DNA of 64,000 bases from Cryptomeria japonica (lineage: Eukaryota; Streptophyta; Pinopsida; Cupressales; Cupressaceae). Location: assembly GCF_030272615.1 (NCBI RefSeq), contig NC_081415.1, positions 513,139,034 to 513,203,033 of the forward strand. The letters run 5' to 3'. Position numbers and translations under genes: made by a program. Shown piece after piece: positions 45,353-57,834 of this stretch; positions within the stretch are counted from its first letter, which is position 1; every line of letters starts with the position of its first letter. The notes under the pieces are model-generated. The model searched no databases. It was given only the letters and a program-made list of their open reading frames with translations, and had not been told where the DNA came from.

Positions 45353-46859
45353 TGTAATGCCCGCCAAAATACCCTAGAAAGTAACTATTCTAACTAACAA
45401 ATGGAGATTTATTTTTAAATCATCCACTAATGCCACATGCAAAGATACATCTACACTTATGCACTAATTCAATATCTACCAAAATGTATATAACAATACA
45501 TTATTCATTAAGAAAGTATCCAATCATCTGTCAAATACACATACAAATTAGTAACATAAACAAATGAACATATTACACAAGAAGAAATAAATACAACTCA
45601 CTATCATTCATTCCCTAGGGTATCTCAATGTCATTACTTAATTAACAATAACTAATAAGAACATCCATAATCATGATTTCATTAACATCCATCTCTTTTA
45701 GTTCCTAATCAATTACTTCCTAACATGAGAATGCAAATCCCGCATATCCCCATTAACTCTTGGATTCATTTTAAAGAACCAAAGTAAATATTCCCAATTC
45801 CCTTTAAAAATACATCTATCATGATAATGTCATCTCTCCACATAAATCACCATCTAATGCAAATCTAGTTCATTGCCCTTAAGAATACCATATAGCCTAC
45901 AAGCTGCTCATTTATATTCATATTCTAAAATAACCATTATTAAGTAATAAATTCATTTCAGTCTAATACTTTCACTTATAGGAATACATGAATCATTAAA
46001 CATTCTCACTAATATCCATAGATACACACAAGATAATCCAATCACATCACTTAACCATTTATCTACTATCCAATCTAAAATTACATACATAAGGAATATC
46101 CATTTACAACAACATAATATGACACAATTCATCATGAACTTGACCTACTACAAGTCCTATTACAAATGATCACAAAATACTAATTACATGATATTTCCTT
46201 ACAATTACATATTTCTCATGATATAAGGTACATGATTCCAATCTTAATTAAATAGATAATACTCCAAAGATCCATCAATATGAAGAGATGATATAAATCC
46301 ACATCAACGCATGCTAGCATTCAAAGAAGCACATCCCAATGTAATAAGGCATCAAACAACCCAACCATGTGGAACCATAAGAAACCAAACCCCCTCCCCC
46401 CAATGGTAGGAGATGAAACAAGGTTCCAATTAACACTGTAGACCTAGGTAGACACATCACAACCAAGGGACTCAACATGACACCCACAAAAGATAAATAA
46501 CCAATTAGTAATAAACCAAATCACATCATGATTAATCATACATCAATAAAATCCCAAATGCATACTCAACAATCAAGGCTTAAGGATCATGGACACATGT
46601 AGGGAAGGAGTGTCATCACATGCTATCCTCACATAGAAGGGGCCAAGCCACACTTCGATATACATGTGGAGTTGTCTCAACCTTGGAGCCAATCAAGGGA
46701 GTTTGGCTTACCATCTCTACGGTGTTTCCAAATTCATCATGAGTCCCTACTCAAGGGATATAAGGTTGGGTCACTGTTAGCCCCCCTTACAATTTTTCAT
46801 TTTTAATGTTCAAGCTTGCAGGTTGCCTTATGGTATCTTTATTTCTTTTGGGTCTTTTG

Positions 46860-47300
46860 TAATCCTTTTTTTTGAACTTAAGTTGTTGAACTCTTAAAAA
46901 TAGTTCAAAAGGTTCAAGGTTCAAGGAACATTTTAGAAAAAGGTAATCAGCGGTCTTTGTCTCCACTAAAGCAAGCGTGTTATTGTTGTGCATTTTGAAC
47001 TTTGAACCTGTGAACCTTTTGTCTTTTCGGTTCAATGTTTAAAGCATCTTTTGTAAGTCATGGTTATGTGATGTTTCTTAACAAGCGAATGTTAATATGT
47101 GTTAAGTTGGTTTTGAATTTTAACCTTGAACCAATTGTCTTTTCGGTTTAATGGTTCAAAGGTTCAAAATTCTTACTTGATAGTCATCGTTATTGCTCGT
47201 TCTCGGTATTGTTTTGTGCCGCTAGTTCATTGTTGTACTTTCCGGTTGAACTTGAACCATTTAAGACCTCCTGAGATGGTTCAAGGTTCATAATTTTTGC
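46860..47300. repeat. Cluster of GGTTCAA / TTGAACC words
   Basis: About fourteen copies of GTTCAA or its complement occur in roughly 440 bp, including the direct run GGTTCAAGGTTCAAGG. Two related modules, GAACCttTTGTCTTTTCGGTT and GAACCaaTTGTCTTTTCGGTT, lie about 125 bp apart (near 47015 and 47140). The cluster lies 0.5 kb upstream of the J reading frame. It could be a promoter or protein-binding array. Confidence 0.75.
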
Positions 47301-47811
47301 TTGAAAACTGATTCTAAGGCTTTTGTTAATACTGAAAGTGGCACGACATGAAGGAATATTCCCAGCATCTAATAGTTTAAAATTTTAAACATGGAAAGAA
47401 ATCATGAGAGCATCAATTGTTTGTGTATAAGTGATGGATAATTAAGAAGGTGTCATATTTTTAGTCATTTCACTATTACTTCACATGCATAAGTGAATGA
47501 TTATGAAGCATGTGTGGTTTTATTGATATTTTCTCATCTGTTCAAAAGGAATATATGAATTCATCTCCATAATTTTTAAGAGTTGCAGCTATTATAATTA
47601 AGCAAATTGGAGGTGCTGAAGGTAAATTCAAGTTTGATTTCTTGTGAAGGTTTCCAATTTCATGTTGGTAATGAGTAAGTTCAGACGATTCCCCTATGCT
47701 ATATTTCTTTAGTTCTGAAGATTTATCAATGTAGGAAGAAAATCTTTATCTTGTTGGAGTAAAACTCTACCCTGTTTTAGAATTGCTTGGTTAGAAATAT
47801 AGATAGGCAGT

Positions 47812-50800
47812 ATGAGGCCGGTATTGCCAAAGCTTGGTTGGACCTCGTGTCTAGTAAGCATGTTACCAGAGCTTGAAGATACTTCCTTGGCTCAAGTTGA
47901 TTTAGGAGATTTCCTAGAAAGATCCAAGAACCCTCAAACTCATTCAATGATGGAAAAAATAGTGAAAAGTGGTCTTGTTGAAGTCGTTGTATTTACACTT
48001 GTTGCACCATGTCTAGATTTGGTGATTGCTTTCATGAATAGGTATGATGCAGAGAATAGATGTATAAGAACCAGTAATGGTGAGCTACTAGTTAGTATCA
48101 ACAAAAAAACAATAATGGCGGTGATTGGAATCCCACAAAATGAATTATATGAGGATTGGACTATTGGGACCTCATACACCTACTTCTCAAAGAAAAAGAG
48201 TATGTACAGGAGTGTAATTTCTAGGAATTGGCTCCTCAAAATTCAAAAAGGAGGGTCACAGCTGCCAAAGCCCCTGACTATAGAGCACTTCATCACAAAA
48301 GTGCGAGAAATTGTGATACTTCTAAATAGGCTGAAGGGAAATTCACACTCCTTTTACTAGGAAGATTGGATGTATTTTTACATTCAGGTGTTGTTATCTA
48401 GTGAAATATGTCTTGATTGGGCTCAGGTAATTGCCGAGAGACTTCATGAAGGCTTCAGTAACTTTGTGGGAATGTTTGGTTTTTATATGTCCTCTTACCT
48501 TTTCTACATATTAGCCTCTACAAGAGATTGGCTTGGTTTTCTAAATTAATCATGGGTGTATGGCATGAAGGTATATTATTATTATCCTTTGTTACAAAAG
48601 AAAAAACTTGTAGAACGAACTGATAGATGGAATGGTGCCTTCATAGGAAATCTTGCTTTTGAACTATAGGGTCATGTGAACAAGCAGATGTCAGATGAAG
48701 CAATGGAGTTTATAAGTATATATGGTAGCTTCTTTATTCAATTTCCTAGGTTCACCTACCTTCAGGTAGGCAGTTTCAAAGGTCAACCATTCAAGCTACC
48801 TAGGTATGCCTTTGACAACTATGTGCTTCTAGAGGTGAGTAGGCAACTAGCTTACATTGATAAAAGGTTGGGAGCAAAAGGTGAATCTGGAGTTGTCTTC
48901 CCTATTGAACTTGGTTACTACAGCTACAAATCCATATCTGATGCTCTAAATTTGGAATTGGAATTTAAAAAGATAAACCTGCAGCTTTATGTTCCAAGAT
49001 GCAGGTTTGCTAGTAGAGGTTATGCCATTGAAACTCTAAATGTGGACAACCACTTTTGTCATGAACCTTAGTTGAAGGATTATTGGGAGAATTGCAGTGA
49101 CGAATATGAAGTAAGAAGAAGACTACGGTCAAGGTTTACTTTGCAAGAAATAGTCACCATGAAGCTTTCTATCAATATATCTAGAGTGCAGGAGGATACA
49201 AAGGAAGATATTCTAGATCTTGAGTTTGACATAGAGGTTCAAGGAAAGCCAATCCCTGAGATTGATTGGAATAAAATGGAAGATGACAATATTCAAGCCA
49301 AAACTTTTAATTTTATAAGAAGAACTGAGAGATGGTTGAGAGATCAAAAGTTTAAGAAGGGGTCGCTCATATCCTCACATGAACTAAGATTTGATTCACA
49401 CATTATGACTCAATCTCCCATTTCCTCTACTAAGGAAGTTGTTAATGTTGCAGGTGGTTCAAGGCCTATTGTTGAAAAAATCCAACCTAGGAGATCAAAG
49501 AGGTTACCATCAGGCTCTACAGCCACGTAAGTAACTCAGTCCAGTAGCAAGAAAAAGAGTAAAGAGCCCATATTGAGTCAGATTGTAGTGGACCTAGATC
49601 CTAGTGAAGAGGTAGAGGTAGTAATGGATCAACAGGATTTAGGTGAGCCTATGATTTAGGAAATGGACATAAGAAAAGAAACAGAGAGCGAACTGGATCC
49701 CACGAAAACCCTGGCTATTGTCAATTCACCAAATACTCAAATAACTCCTCCACCCAAAGAAGCTAGGAATAAACCACGACGGTAGGAAGCTGTTGTTGGG
49801 AAGAAACAAAGTGTTGTCCCAATTACAATCCCTATAAAAGACATGGTCAATAAATGTCTTGGAAAGGTATCCAAGCCAAAAAGACTCAAGACATAGACAA
49901 TGCTTGAGGTGGATGAAGCAACAAGTCACTAGACAACTGAGATAGCCAAGCCTATTTCAGATAGAGATGAAGACCAAGCTACTAAGGAGGACTTCACAGT
50001 TGAAAAAATAGATTTGGGGGTTTCTTCGCATGTCGTCAATGTTAAACATTTGGAGACTTCTACAAAGAGAATAATTTCTAGATCATGGAAGGACAAGAAT
50101 GATAAAAGGGAGTTGAAGCAAATTGTCACTCAGATGGCTGAGTACATCAATGCCATTCACCATCCAAATCCATAATATTTATCACAGGTATCAGTATCTT
50201 TTGATCCCAAATCTCTAGCCAATCAAAGGATGTTGGACCAGGTTCAAAGAAATAGAATAGTCACAAAGATGTTCAATAAATGGTTGGATCTTATAATTCA
50301 ACAACAATAAAACTACATCGTCAGTCTTGTAAATGTTTATAAGGATGTTGAGATTGTGAGCAAGGAGTTGGAGTTAGAGGTCATGGCCTCAGAGAAGGAA
50401 AGAATTAAATGAGTGGCATTTCTTGCACAGATGAATGACATACAAAAATATGGAGTGATGAAGTTCCTAGCCAAAAAACCAGTATAAAGCTTGGATGATA
50501 CTGTATTATATGTATCAATGGAAAATGTGGACTGGCGTAATTCAATTATAAAGTAGGGCCATGAAGAATCCACTAAATTGCTTAAGGGACTGACAAATTT
50601 AATTGGTATAATGCAAAAGGATCTCAAGTGCATTGACATGCAGCTCATGAAAGATGATGCAAAGATGATTGTAGTTGCCACAGATATGACTTTAGATGAT
50701 TTTTCACAAGTAGTCAAGATCGAGTCAATGCCTATGGTCTGTTCCTATTATCTGGAAGCACACAAGGCAAGGGTGGCACAAGTGAATATGGACAAGGAGG

Positions 50801-50964
50801 AGTGGAAGCAATGAATCCAACACATTGGAATCCCCTACTTTCAGGTCATCCTGAACTTATCGACAACACATTTAGAATGGCATGGTGTGCACAGTTCAGA
50901 GGCAAAGCTAGACAGACCAATAACTTCCTCTGCCACAGTGGAATCATGCTTGATTAGGGAATGA
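47812..50964 (+). pseudogene. Orphan ORF of about 1,050 codons, unknown protein (insertion J)
   Basis: One reading frame runs from ATG 47812 to TGA 50962-50964 with 15 internal stops and no frameshift that I can detect. The N-terminal half (to about 49070) is hydrophobic and aromatic-rich and looks globular: LVEVVVFTLVAPCLDLVIAF, MAVIGIPQNELYEDWTIGTS, SRNWLLKIQKGGSQLPKPLT, DWMYFYIQVLLSSEICLDWA. From about 49400 to 50100 it becomes charged and low-complexity (PRRSKRLPSG, VVDLDPSEEVEVV). The C-terminal part (50200-50814) is helical-looking (VNVYKDVEIVSKELELEVMA). I see no RT, integrase, protease, transposase DDE or zinc knuckle. The spacing of IxxVIGIP loosely recalls plant transposon-associated domains, but I do not claim homology. 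A stop (47800-47802) precedes the ATG. Confidence 0.65.
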
Positions 50965-52499
50965 GATGTACACCTCTCTGTGGCTGTTATTTTAGTTTTT
51001 TTCTCTTTTTTTAGCAAATGATTTCTTTAACCTATGTTTAAAGTAAAATTTTTAATTGTTATGTAAAAACTATGAGCCTGGAGGTTATTTAAGGTAGGAA
51101 GTTTGTTTTCGCCGAGGCTGGAAAAACTAGGATTTTTTGAGAAGCAAACAATATCTATTTTTCTATGAATTTCTTTAAACATGAAATATTTATTTATCAA
51201 TTAAAATGATTATGGTGTGCTCTCTTTGAATCTGTGTGTTTAAAGATTGACAATCTTTCTTGGGAAACTTGCTATGTGCATAATAGCATTTTTTTTTATC
51301 AGTTAATTCTATGTTTTCAAAATTTATTGTTATTATTAATTTTTAGTAGATCCATTATGGATTGATTTATGCTGATCCCCCTTGTCTTGTGAGGCATAAG
51401 AGAGTATCGATCATAATCAATACTGCTATGCATTTTCTATGCTTTGAATTTATGAAATGAACATGTCAGAGAAACAGAGTCATTGAGCTCTTATTTAATC
51501 ATCAAAATATTCTCTTTGTTTTATGATTGAAGGCATTCTTTTGTGTTGATGGATGAATGCTAAATCCTTTCTATGCTTACTGGTTAAAACTGTCTTCATT
51601 TCAAAGGTTTTCTGTATAAAATTCATTGCAAATCATATGAGGAGTTGCCCTCTAATGCAGAGGATGGATTTTGATTAGTTCATCCAGGTGTTGGTTAATT
51701 TGTGTCCTTTAATTAAGGGGTTTACAAGAGTCATATTACTATTAAGAGAAAACAAATATTACAATTTCAAGAAAGAGACAAATCTGTTAACGAATAGTCA
51801 CCAAAACCAATTTTGTTATCTTGATTAAGTGAATCCTAATTACACAACCCACTAATCAAAGTATTATGATTATCACTTGCAATTTAAAGGAAACCTCTCC
51901 ATGTGGTTCCATGACAAGTCTGGACCCTAAGAATCCTTACAAACAACCTCTTAGAAGCCTATTTCTCATGATCTCGATCCTACACATGCAAGAACCCATT
52001 CCCACTATCCATGAACCAAGAGCTTAGGGTGAAACATGAATCACAATAACATCATGAAGGCTCTCATTGAGAATTAAATCACAACAACAACATCACCACT
52101 GATATAAACCTGAAGCATAACATGAACTATAATGCTGACATGCAAAACAAGAGCCTTCATAATCAAAAGGATAATAATAGTCAAGAGTAAGGAATACACA
52201 ATCTCACTCATCAATATGCAAATAAAATCCTCAACAATGAGGCAAATCCATCTCACTGGAACTCATATACAATCAACCACAACAATAAGGCATTCTACTT
52301 CTTGCTGGAGCTAAACACATATATGCACAATTCTCAATGACAAGGCATCAACCATCTTGCCAAAGTCAAAATAAAAATGAAATACCAAATCTGGGCCATA
52401 AACAGAATCAAGAATCTCAAGAACATCCACACATGCCTCTAGTGTAAAGCCAAAATCTAAAGGACAAAGACTAACAAACTGGAAAAAAAATGCAAAATG

Positions 52500-52556
52500 G
52501 CACATCCATGGTGCAGATTAGTGCATCCATGGTGCATATTGGTGCATAGAGGCCAT
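52500..52556. repeat. Palindromic direct repeat in LTR H (CATCCATGGTGCA)
   Basis: GCACATCCATGGTGCAGATT, GTGCATCCATGGTGCATATT and GGTGCATAGAGG form two and a half direct units of about 21 bp. Each is centred on the near-palindrome GCATCCATGGTGC. They lie in roughly the same part of the LTR as the CCGGTAG block of element L. Confidence 0.75.
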
Positions 52557-54573
52557 TTTGTAGTTCATATCTTCCTTTCTACAACACATATAGAACTTTT
52601 TGTAGTGCATGGTGTCAAAGACCAAAAACATGCCAAACGGAAGGAATTAAGTTACGACACTGCCTAGAAATGATCATAGACCCACATAAGCACACAAATT
52701 CACTTCTAGAAGGTGTGTAAGGCCAAATTAAATATAAAGAAATAGATAAATAGGATAATAAAATCATACAAATGAAATTTAACATCATTTCCTAGCACCT
52801 CCTACACACCGACATACATAGACTTGCCCATAACTCAAAAGATAACACCAAGAGATATGATAAGGAAGAAAGAGAGCTTATACTCCATATGAAAAGACAA
52901 AACAAGGATTGAACAAGTCCACAAGGAGGGAAATGCAAGAGACAACATACACAAACAATATAGAATTATCATTTAATGACAACTTCTCATATGCAAAGTT
53001 TACCAATAATACTCATTTATGTTCATATATAATTAGCAACCCCCAATATCTATAATAGAAACTATAAACACAATTATTTCCCCTTGCAAACAATACTTCA
53101 ACAAGAACGGAGAAAATAATTCCTCTTAAAACAAAATGCAAGATGAAGGCAAAGCTCCAACATGGAAAAATAGAGTAATGGCAAGGAAATCTGTAGAAGA
53201 GAAAGTCCCAATCTAGCAACTCCAATCAAGAAATCTTCAAATCCAATCAAGAGATATTCAGCAAACCAACAATCTAAGCGAAAATCTCTAGCAAAATTTA
53301 AAATTCACCGAGAAGCCAACCCCGACAACGCACAGAGAAATGCAATAAATAAAAATTGCAACCAAAACTATAGAAAGATTTCAACTGATCAAAATATTCC
53401 AATAAACTATATTATTTGCCTACCATGCATAGTAGCGAGGTACATATTATAAAATAGTATTATTTACTTATCCCCACAAAATCAACCAATAGGATAGAAG
53501 GGTAGGTAATAAATATATTTATAACAATTAACCAAATAGTAATAAGAGAAATAATAAATGAAAACCATAAAATAAAATAACCTCATGGGCAAAATAAAAT
53601 ACAAAATCTGAATAATCAAATAAACCAAAGTCAATATAAAATAAATATCATAACTAAATATAAAATCATAAACCATATAAAATAATTAAATAATTAAATA
53701 AAAAGATTAATATTCAAGGCTCATAAAACTATAATTAAACAATACAAATGAATATTAAATCTCCATAATAAATTATTCAAATTATAATTAAATAAGTAAG
53801 CTATAATAATAAATAAATTTTAACATTATTAAACTATATTAATCAACCATTAATTAATTATATAACTAGATACACGCAATGCCACAAGGCAACTCGACAC
53901 AAAGGTCTAGTAACACACTACAAGACACCACAAGACAACTCAACTGAGACACTAGATTGAGTAGGATATCAACTAAGACCTAGAGTGTAAGGAAGAAAAC
54001 TTATGCCACGTCCAACAACTTGTCATTGGGATAAAACACATTTAGACCTATGAGACTAGGTGGAGTCGATGTCTAGTACTTGTGATTCTTGCAACCTCCA
54101 ATAACCATGAGACAACATTCAGAATAACATAGACATATCATAAATGATCAGACAAGTGATAGAGAATCACAACATCATATCATGCTCATAATGAGTGATA
54201 TGGCATCTTCTCTAACACTAATACACTAGAAGACAATCACAATCATCATGACATCAACTCAATCATCATGATCATGAAATAGAGTTATCATAGCCAAGAT
54301 ATCATCAAATTACCATAAGCAATACAATCCATCATGAACAATGAGAACATATTAGATCATCAAGTTAATCCATCATCATAATAATCCAAGACATGTCAAT
54401 CATCCATAAGATTCATCAAATAATATATATCAATATAAAATGTCTATCATCATCCATAGCATCTAATCACATAGATAGAGTCATAAACATTAATCAAGAT
54501 ATCACACAAGAGTCTATATAAGTCTATCAATGCATAAATCTAAGGATAAGTCAAGGAGGGACACTACAAGTTA

Positions 54574-55300
54574 TCTCCTTCATGTGGGTTATCTCTTCTA
54601 CAACACATCAATGGAGATCTTCAACAAATAGAAAGTATATTTTGAGGAATTGGTTAATCTAATTCAACAAGAAGAGGTCATTCAGTCTTTACAAGATGAT
54701 TTTGGATAGAAAGCTCTAGTCTCTCAGCAACATCGATGAAATAAGATAAACCTTCACTAGATTATCTCCTCTGCAACATAGTCAATGAAGATATTCTTCA
54801 TGAGGGTTATTTCCTTTGTAACACTGCCAATGAAGAATGTAATAGCTTGTCTTCTACCTCATAGACCTATACAAAACTACCAAACTTGGCATAGGTTATG
54901 ATGAAAATTACCCCTCCAATGAAGGGAAAGATAGAGACAACATTCCCGACTTGAATGAAGTATCATCATAACTACTTAAGTGTGTTTGAATCTAGAAAAT
55001 TATCTAGTGGAAAAAATAAACACATCTCCCCTTGGGAAGAAAAGTCTAGTAATGCATGGAGAATGAACTCCATATCTTTAATACATTGGGAAGGAAGAAG
55101 TCTCAACAATGAAAGCTTAGAAGTAGGGTCAAATTATTCAAGAAATGTCTCATCAAGACTAAAAAAATCCTCAATCAAGGAAGAAATAAAAAATGAAAGA
55201 GACTCAAAATCATTAGCCAATGTAAAATTTGTAAAGAGAATAGATACTTCCTCAAGCATGTCTACCAAATTTAAAGTAGAGGAATGAGAGGCCAAGTCTA
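54574..55300. other. Flank with recurrent TTATCTCxTCTGCAACA motif
   Basis: Motifs like TTATCTCCTCTGCAACATAG followed by CAATGAAGA occur at about 54590, 54763 and 54809 with variation, and once at 45303 on the other side of the solo LTR. A plus-strand frame (54955-55287) has no recognised motif. The region lies downstream (minus strand) of the Copia I protease and may be part of that element. Confidence 0.5.
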
Positions 55301-56760
55301 CAAGGCTTGAAATTTAACAATAATAAAATATCAAATCTAAAAAAAAAAGCTCTTGTCGCATTGAAGTCCTAGAATCCATGTCAACTATAAACTTGAATGT
55401 AGCAAATAATGGAGGATTCGTGAGAAGATCAACAAACCCATCAAGAGGAACTTCATTAATCCCCATACTAGATGTAGGAGTCAAAGGAATATAAGAGTCA
55501 TCTTCATCCTCAATAAAGTCAAAAGTATACACCCTATGTAGATGATCAGCTCTACCCATTGCAATAGTAGCATCAATCAAATCATAAATGTAAGTTGCAT
55601 CTATAGTGAACTTGACTATTCTAGCATATTGTGTAAGCTAGTAAACTAAAATTAGATTATGTGCTATTATGAGAACATGAAAGATATTAGGCACAACTAT
55701 AGCACCCAAGTCAACATCACCTACAGAAGCAATTGGCATATGTTGATTATTCACAGTCAAGAGAATAGGATATGCTGGAGGACCTAATGAACTTGGAATC
55801 ATGTTGTTAGTTGAATTAGAAATATGTTCTAATGCACTTGATTCAAGAATAAAACCAATGTTCCTAGTTGCATGGGTGGTAATCATGTCATAACCCTTTC
55901 CTTTGAGATGAAGATATATATCCTCTTGTTCGGAAAAAAATAAACTCAATTTAGGAGTAGAAATGTTATGCAACTTGAGTAATTGTCTAAACTCAATTTT
56001 TTCCTTCTTGAAGCAAGTTTATTCATCACGTCCAACTTTCTTGAAAAAAACACATAAGGGTTTGCCTTTTTTATTGCAATTGTAATCATTATGATCAAAT
56101 TTATTACAAGGAGAACATTTGGGTCTCTCCTTCTTAAAATTTTCCTCTTTGGAAGAGAAAGATGAAGTGTCGCTAAATTTTATATGGGTCTTGTTCATGT
56201 TATTCCCCTCACCCTTGGAGGATTAAGCCATCAAAGAATGACTCTTAGGAATAGCATCCATCTGAACCAACTTGGCCTTGTCCCTAATTAGTTGATGCCA
56301 AAACTCATTGGAAGAATGAATCTTATGATCTTCCCTCATAGCATCTATAGTAGAGTAGAAAATAAAATCAAACACTAAAATTGGACCTTGAAATTTAGAC
56401 AAGATAAGAAAAATACACTCTTTACTATCTTTTTCATGTACTTACCATTTTAATTGTGATAGTATCAACTTGAAATAGGTTATAAAATCCTAAATTATGG
56501 GAAATGCATTTAGAGTTAATGAAGTGAGATTGTCTTGAAGTTGCAAGATCCTAAGCTAGTTGACCTTTCTATACAACTCTCTAATATTATCCCACACCTC
56601 TTTCAATTTTTTATATAGCAATATGAAACATCAAATTATCAAACGCACATGGAATATGATGAGTCATTTCCTTTCATCTAGCTTGTCTAATGGATCGTGC
56701 CTCTACTCTTGCTTTTGGTGTTGTCGATTGTGAATTACAAGAACCATGACCTAATATTGG
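55300..56760 (-). pseudogene. Copia element I: gag zinc knuckle and protease remnant
   Basis: On the minus strand, NEFWHQLIRDKAKLVQMDAI (about 56240-56310) precedes a nucleocapsid knuckle KCSPCNKFDHNDYNC (about 56080-56125), which keeps all four ligands. A second cysteine stretch follows. The protease region (55638-55973) reads GFILESSALEHISNSTN, where D-S-G has become E-S-S, then IASVGDVDLGAIVVPNIFHV. It continues at 55314-55580 with YIYDLIDATIAMGRADHLHR. Integrase and RT are absent before the solo LTR flank. The element differs from G, which has its own gag. Confidence 0.78.
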
Positions 56761-56769
56761 TTAACAACC

Positions 56770-57830
56770 AATTTGACTTTACTGTCTTATCTTTTAATAT
56801 TTCCCCATTTATTTTCTTAAATAAATTATTTATACATTGATCTTATTGTGCTATTACTTTACCTCATGTTCTTGTGTAGATGTGCACCATCTACTACACA
56901 TGATTTTCTTAAGAAAATTTATCCACTTCATGAAATTATTATTTTATTTTTAAAAAGAATGAAAGCCTGAGGTGTAGATTATTTTCATTTTCTTAGAGTG
57001 CTTCTACAAACCATCTCACAATTTCCTATTTAAAAGTTGTAAACACCTTCCTTGTTACATTATAGTTCATGAAGTTGTAAACAACTTCCTTGTTATATTA
57101 TTTGAATATTACCAACTTATATGCAATTCATAGAAAGAAGCTCAATATAATTAAATGGATTTCCAACTTAATAGGTGTATACATGGAAAAAGGGCTTATG
57201 CATGACCTTTAAATAATAGGATTAAATCTATAAAATGTGGGTTTTCCGTTGGGTATTCTAGCTAATATATGTAGGATTTTCTCTCTTAGTCATTTTTTGG
57301 AATTGGATAGATCTCACTTTTGATTATTAGTTTTCCAATTCCTAAACTATAGGGTCTTTGATACCTTTTTACTAGGGGATTATATAATTTAAATCTATTA
57401 AAATTATGTGTATTATAAATAAATAATATAGAGTACAAAGTTGTTCAATGTGGATGCTTTCGCATTCTTCACTCTTCATGATGTCTATAGCATTAGTATT
57501 ATCATTCTCATGCATATTTTTTAATTGTGATTGAATGTGAAATTGATTGTATTTATTTGGGGGACTATGAATATCCTAATATATTAACTTTTTGTGTATT
57601 ATGTGACATGTATTAGTTTAAAGAAAGAATGAAGTTTTCTCAATATAAAATGTTATATTTGGATGTGAAATCTTGATTGATTTGATATTAGATTGAATAG
57701 AAAACACCAATATAAATAGAATAAATGCAATTATTCAACAACTAAGTTCCATTTGCCTGATAATTGCCTACAAAACTAAAAAATATAATATGAAATATAT
57801 GCTAATATTGACTAACATTGTATGGGGAAG
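56770..57830. other. No recognised gene
   Basis: AT-rich sequence with a TTGTAAACA(A/C)CTTCCTTGTTA repeat pair near 57040-57095 and no recognisable coding motif. The 5' end of Copia I may lie here, but I found no LTR or PBS. Confidence 0.5.
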
Positions 57831-57834
57831 CTAA

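Larger units (their letters stand above)
46776..51720 (+). mobile_element. Insertion J: unclassified sequence carrying an orphan ORF
   Basis: Between LTR-H sequence ending ...GGTTGGGTCAC and resuming about TCATATTACTATTAAG lies about 4.9 kb with no counterpart in the L LTR. It holds a 1-kb leader rich in GGTTCAA/TTGAACC words, a roughly 1,050-codon reading frame and a 0.75-kb trailer. The left end starts TGTTAGCCCCCCTTAC. The right end near TTAAGGGGTTTAC is only weakly its reverse complement. I cannot identify LTRs, a poly(A) tail or a convincing target duplication, so the boundaries and class are uncertain. Confidence 0.5.
45353..54568 (-). mobile_element. Element H: solo Tekay-type LTR split by insertion J
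   Basis: The ends TGTAATGCCC (45353) and GGACACTACA (54568) match the two ends of the L LTR (TGTAATGCCC and GGTACTACA). The flanks GGTTA (45348-45352) and AGTTA (54569-54573) form a 4/5 target duplication. No PBS, PPT or internal region adjoins either end, so this is a solo LTR. Shared text with L includes GAGTGTCATCACAT (46598) and ACCTATGAGACTAGGTGGAG (54045), compared with ACCTGTGAAACCAGGTGGAG (11394). About 4.9 kb in the middle (J) is foreign, leaving an LTR of about 4.3 kb. Confidence 0.85.

Noticed and set aside
47812-50964. Interpretation of the J frame as using TAA/TAG as glutamine (ciliate-like code)
   Set aside because: TGA also occurs in the frame, the surrounding DNA is plant retrotransposon sequence, and decay of a silenced element explains it more simply.
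46776-51720. J as a TIR DNA transposon
   Set aside because: The end similarity is weak and no convincing target duplication was found.
54955-55287. A 110-codon plus-strand Ser/Lys-rich reading frame
   Set aside because: No motif, no relatives recognised, and it lies opposite a minus-strand element context; it is most likely chance in AT-rich DNA.
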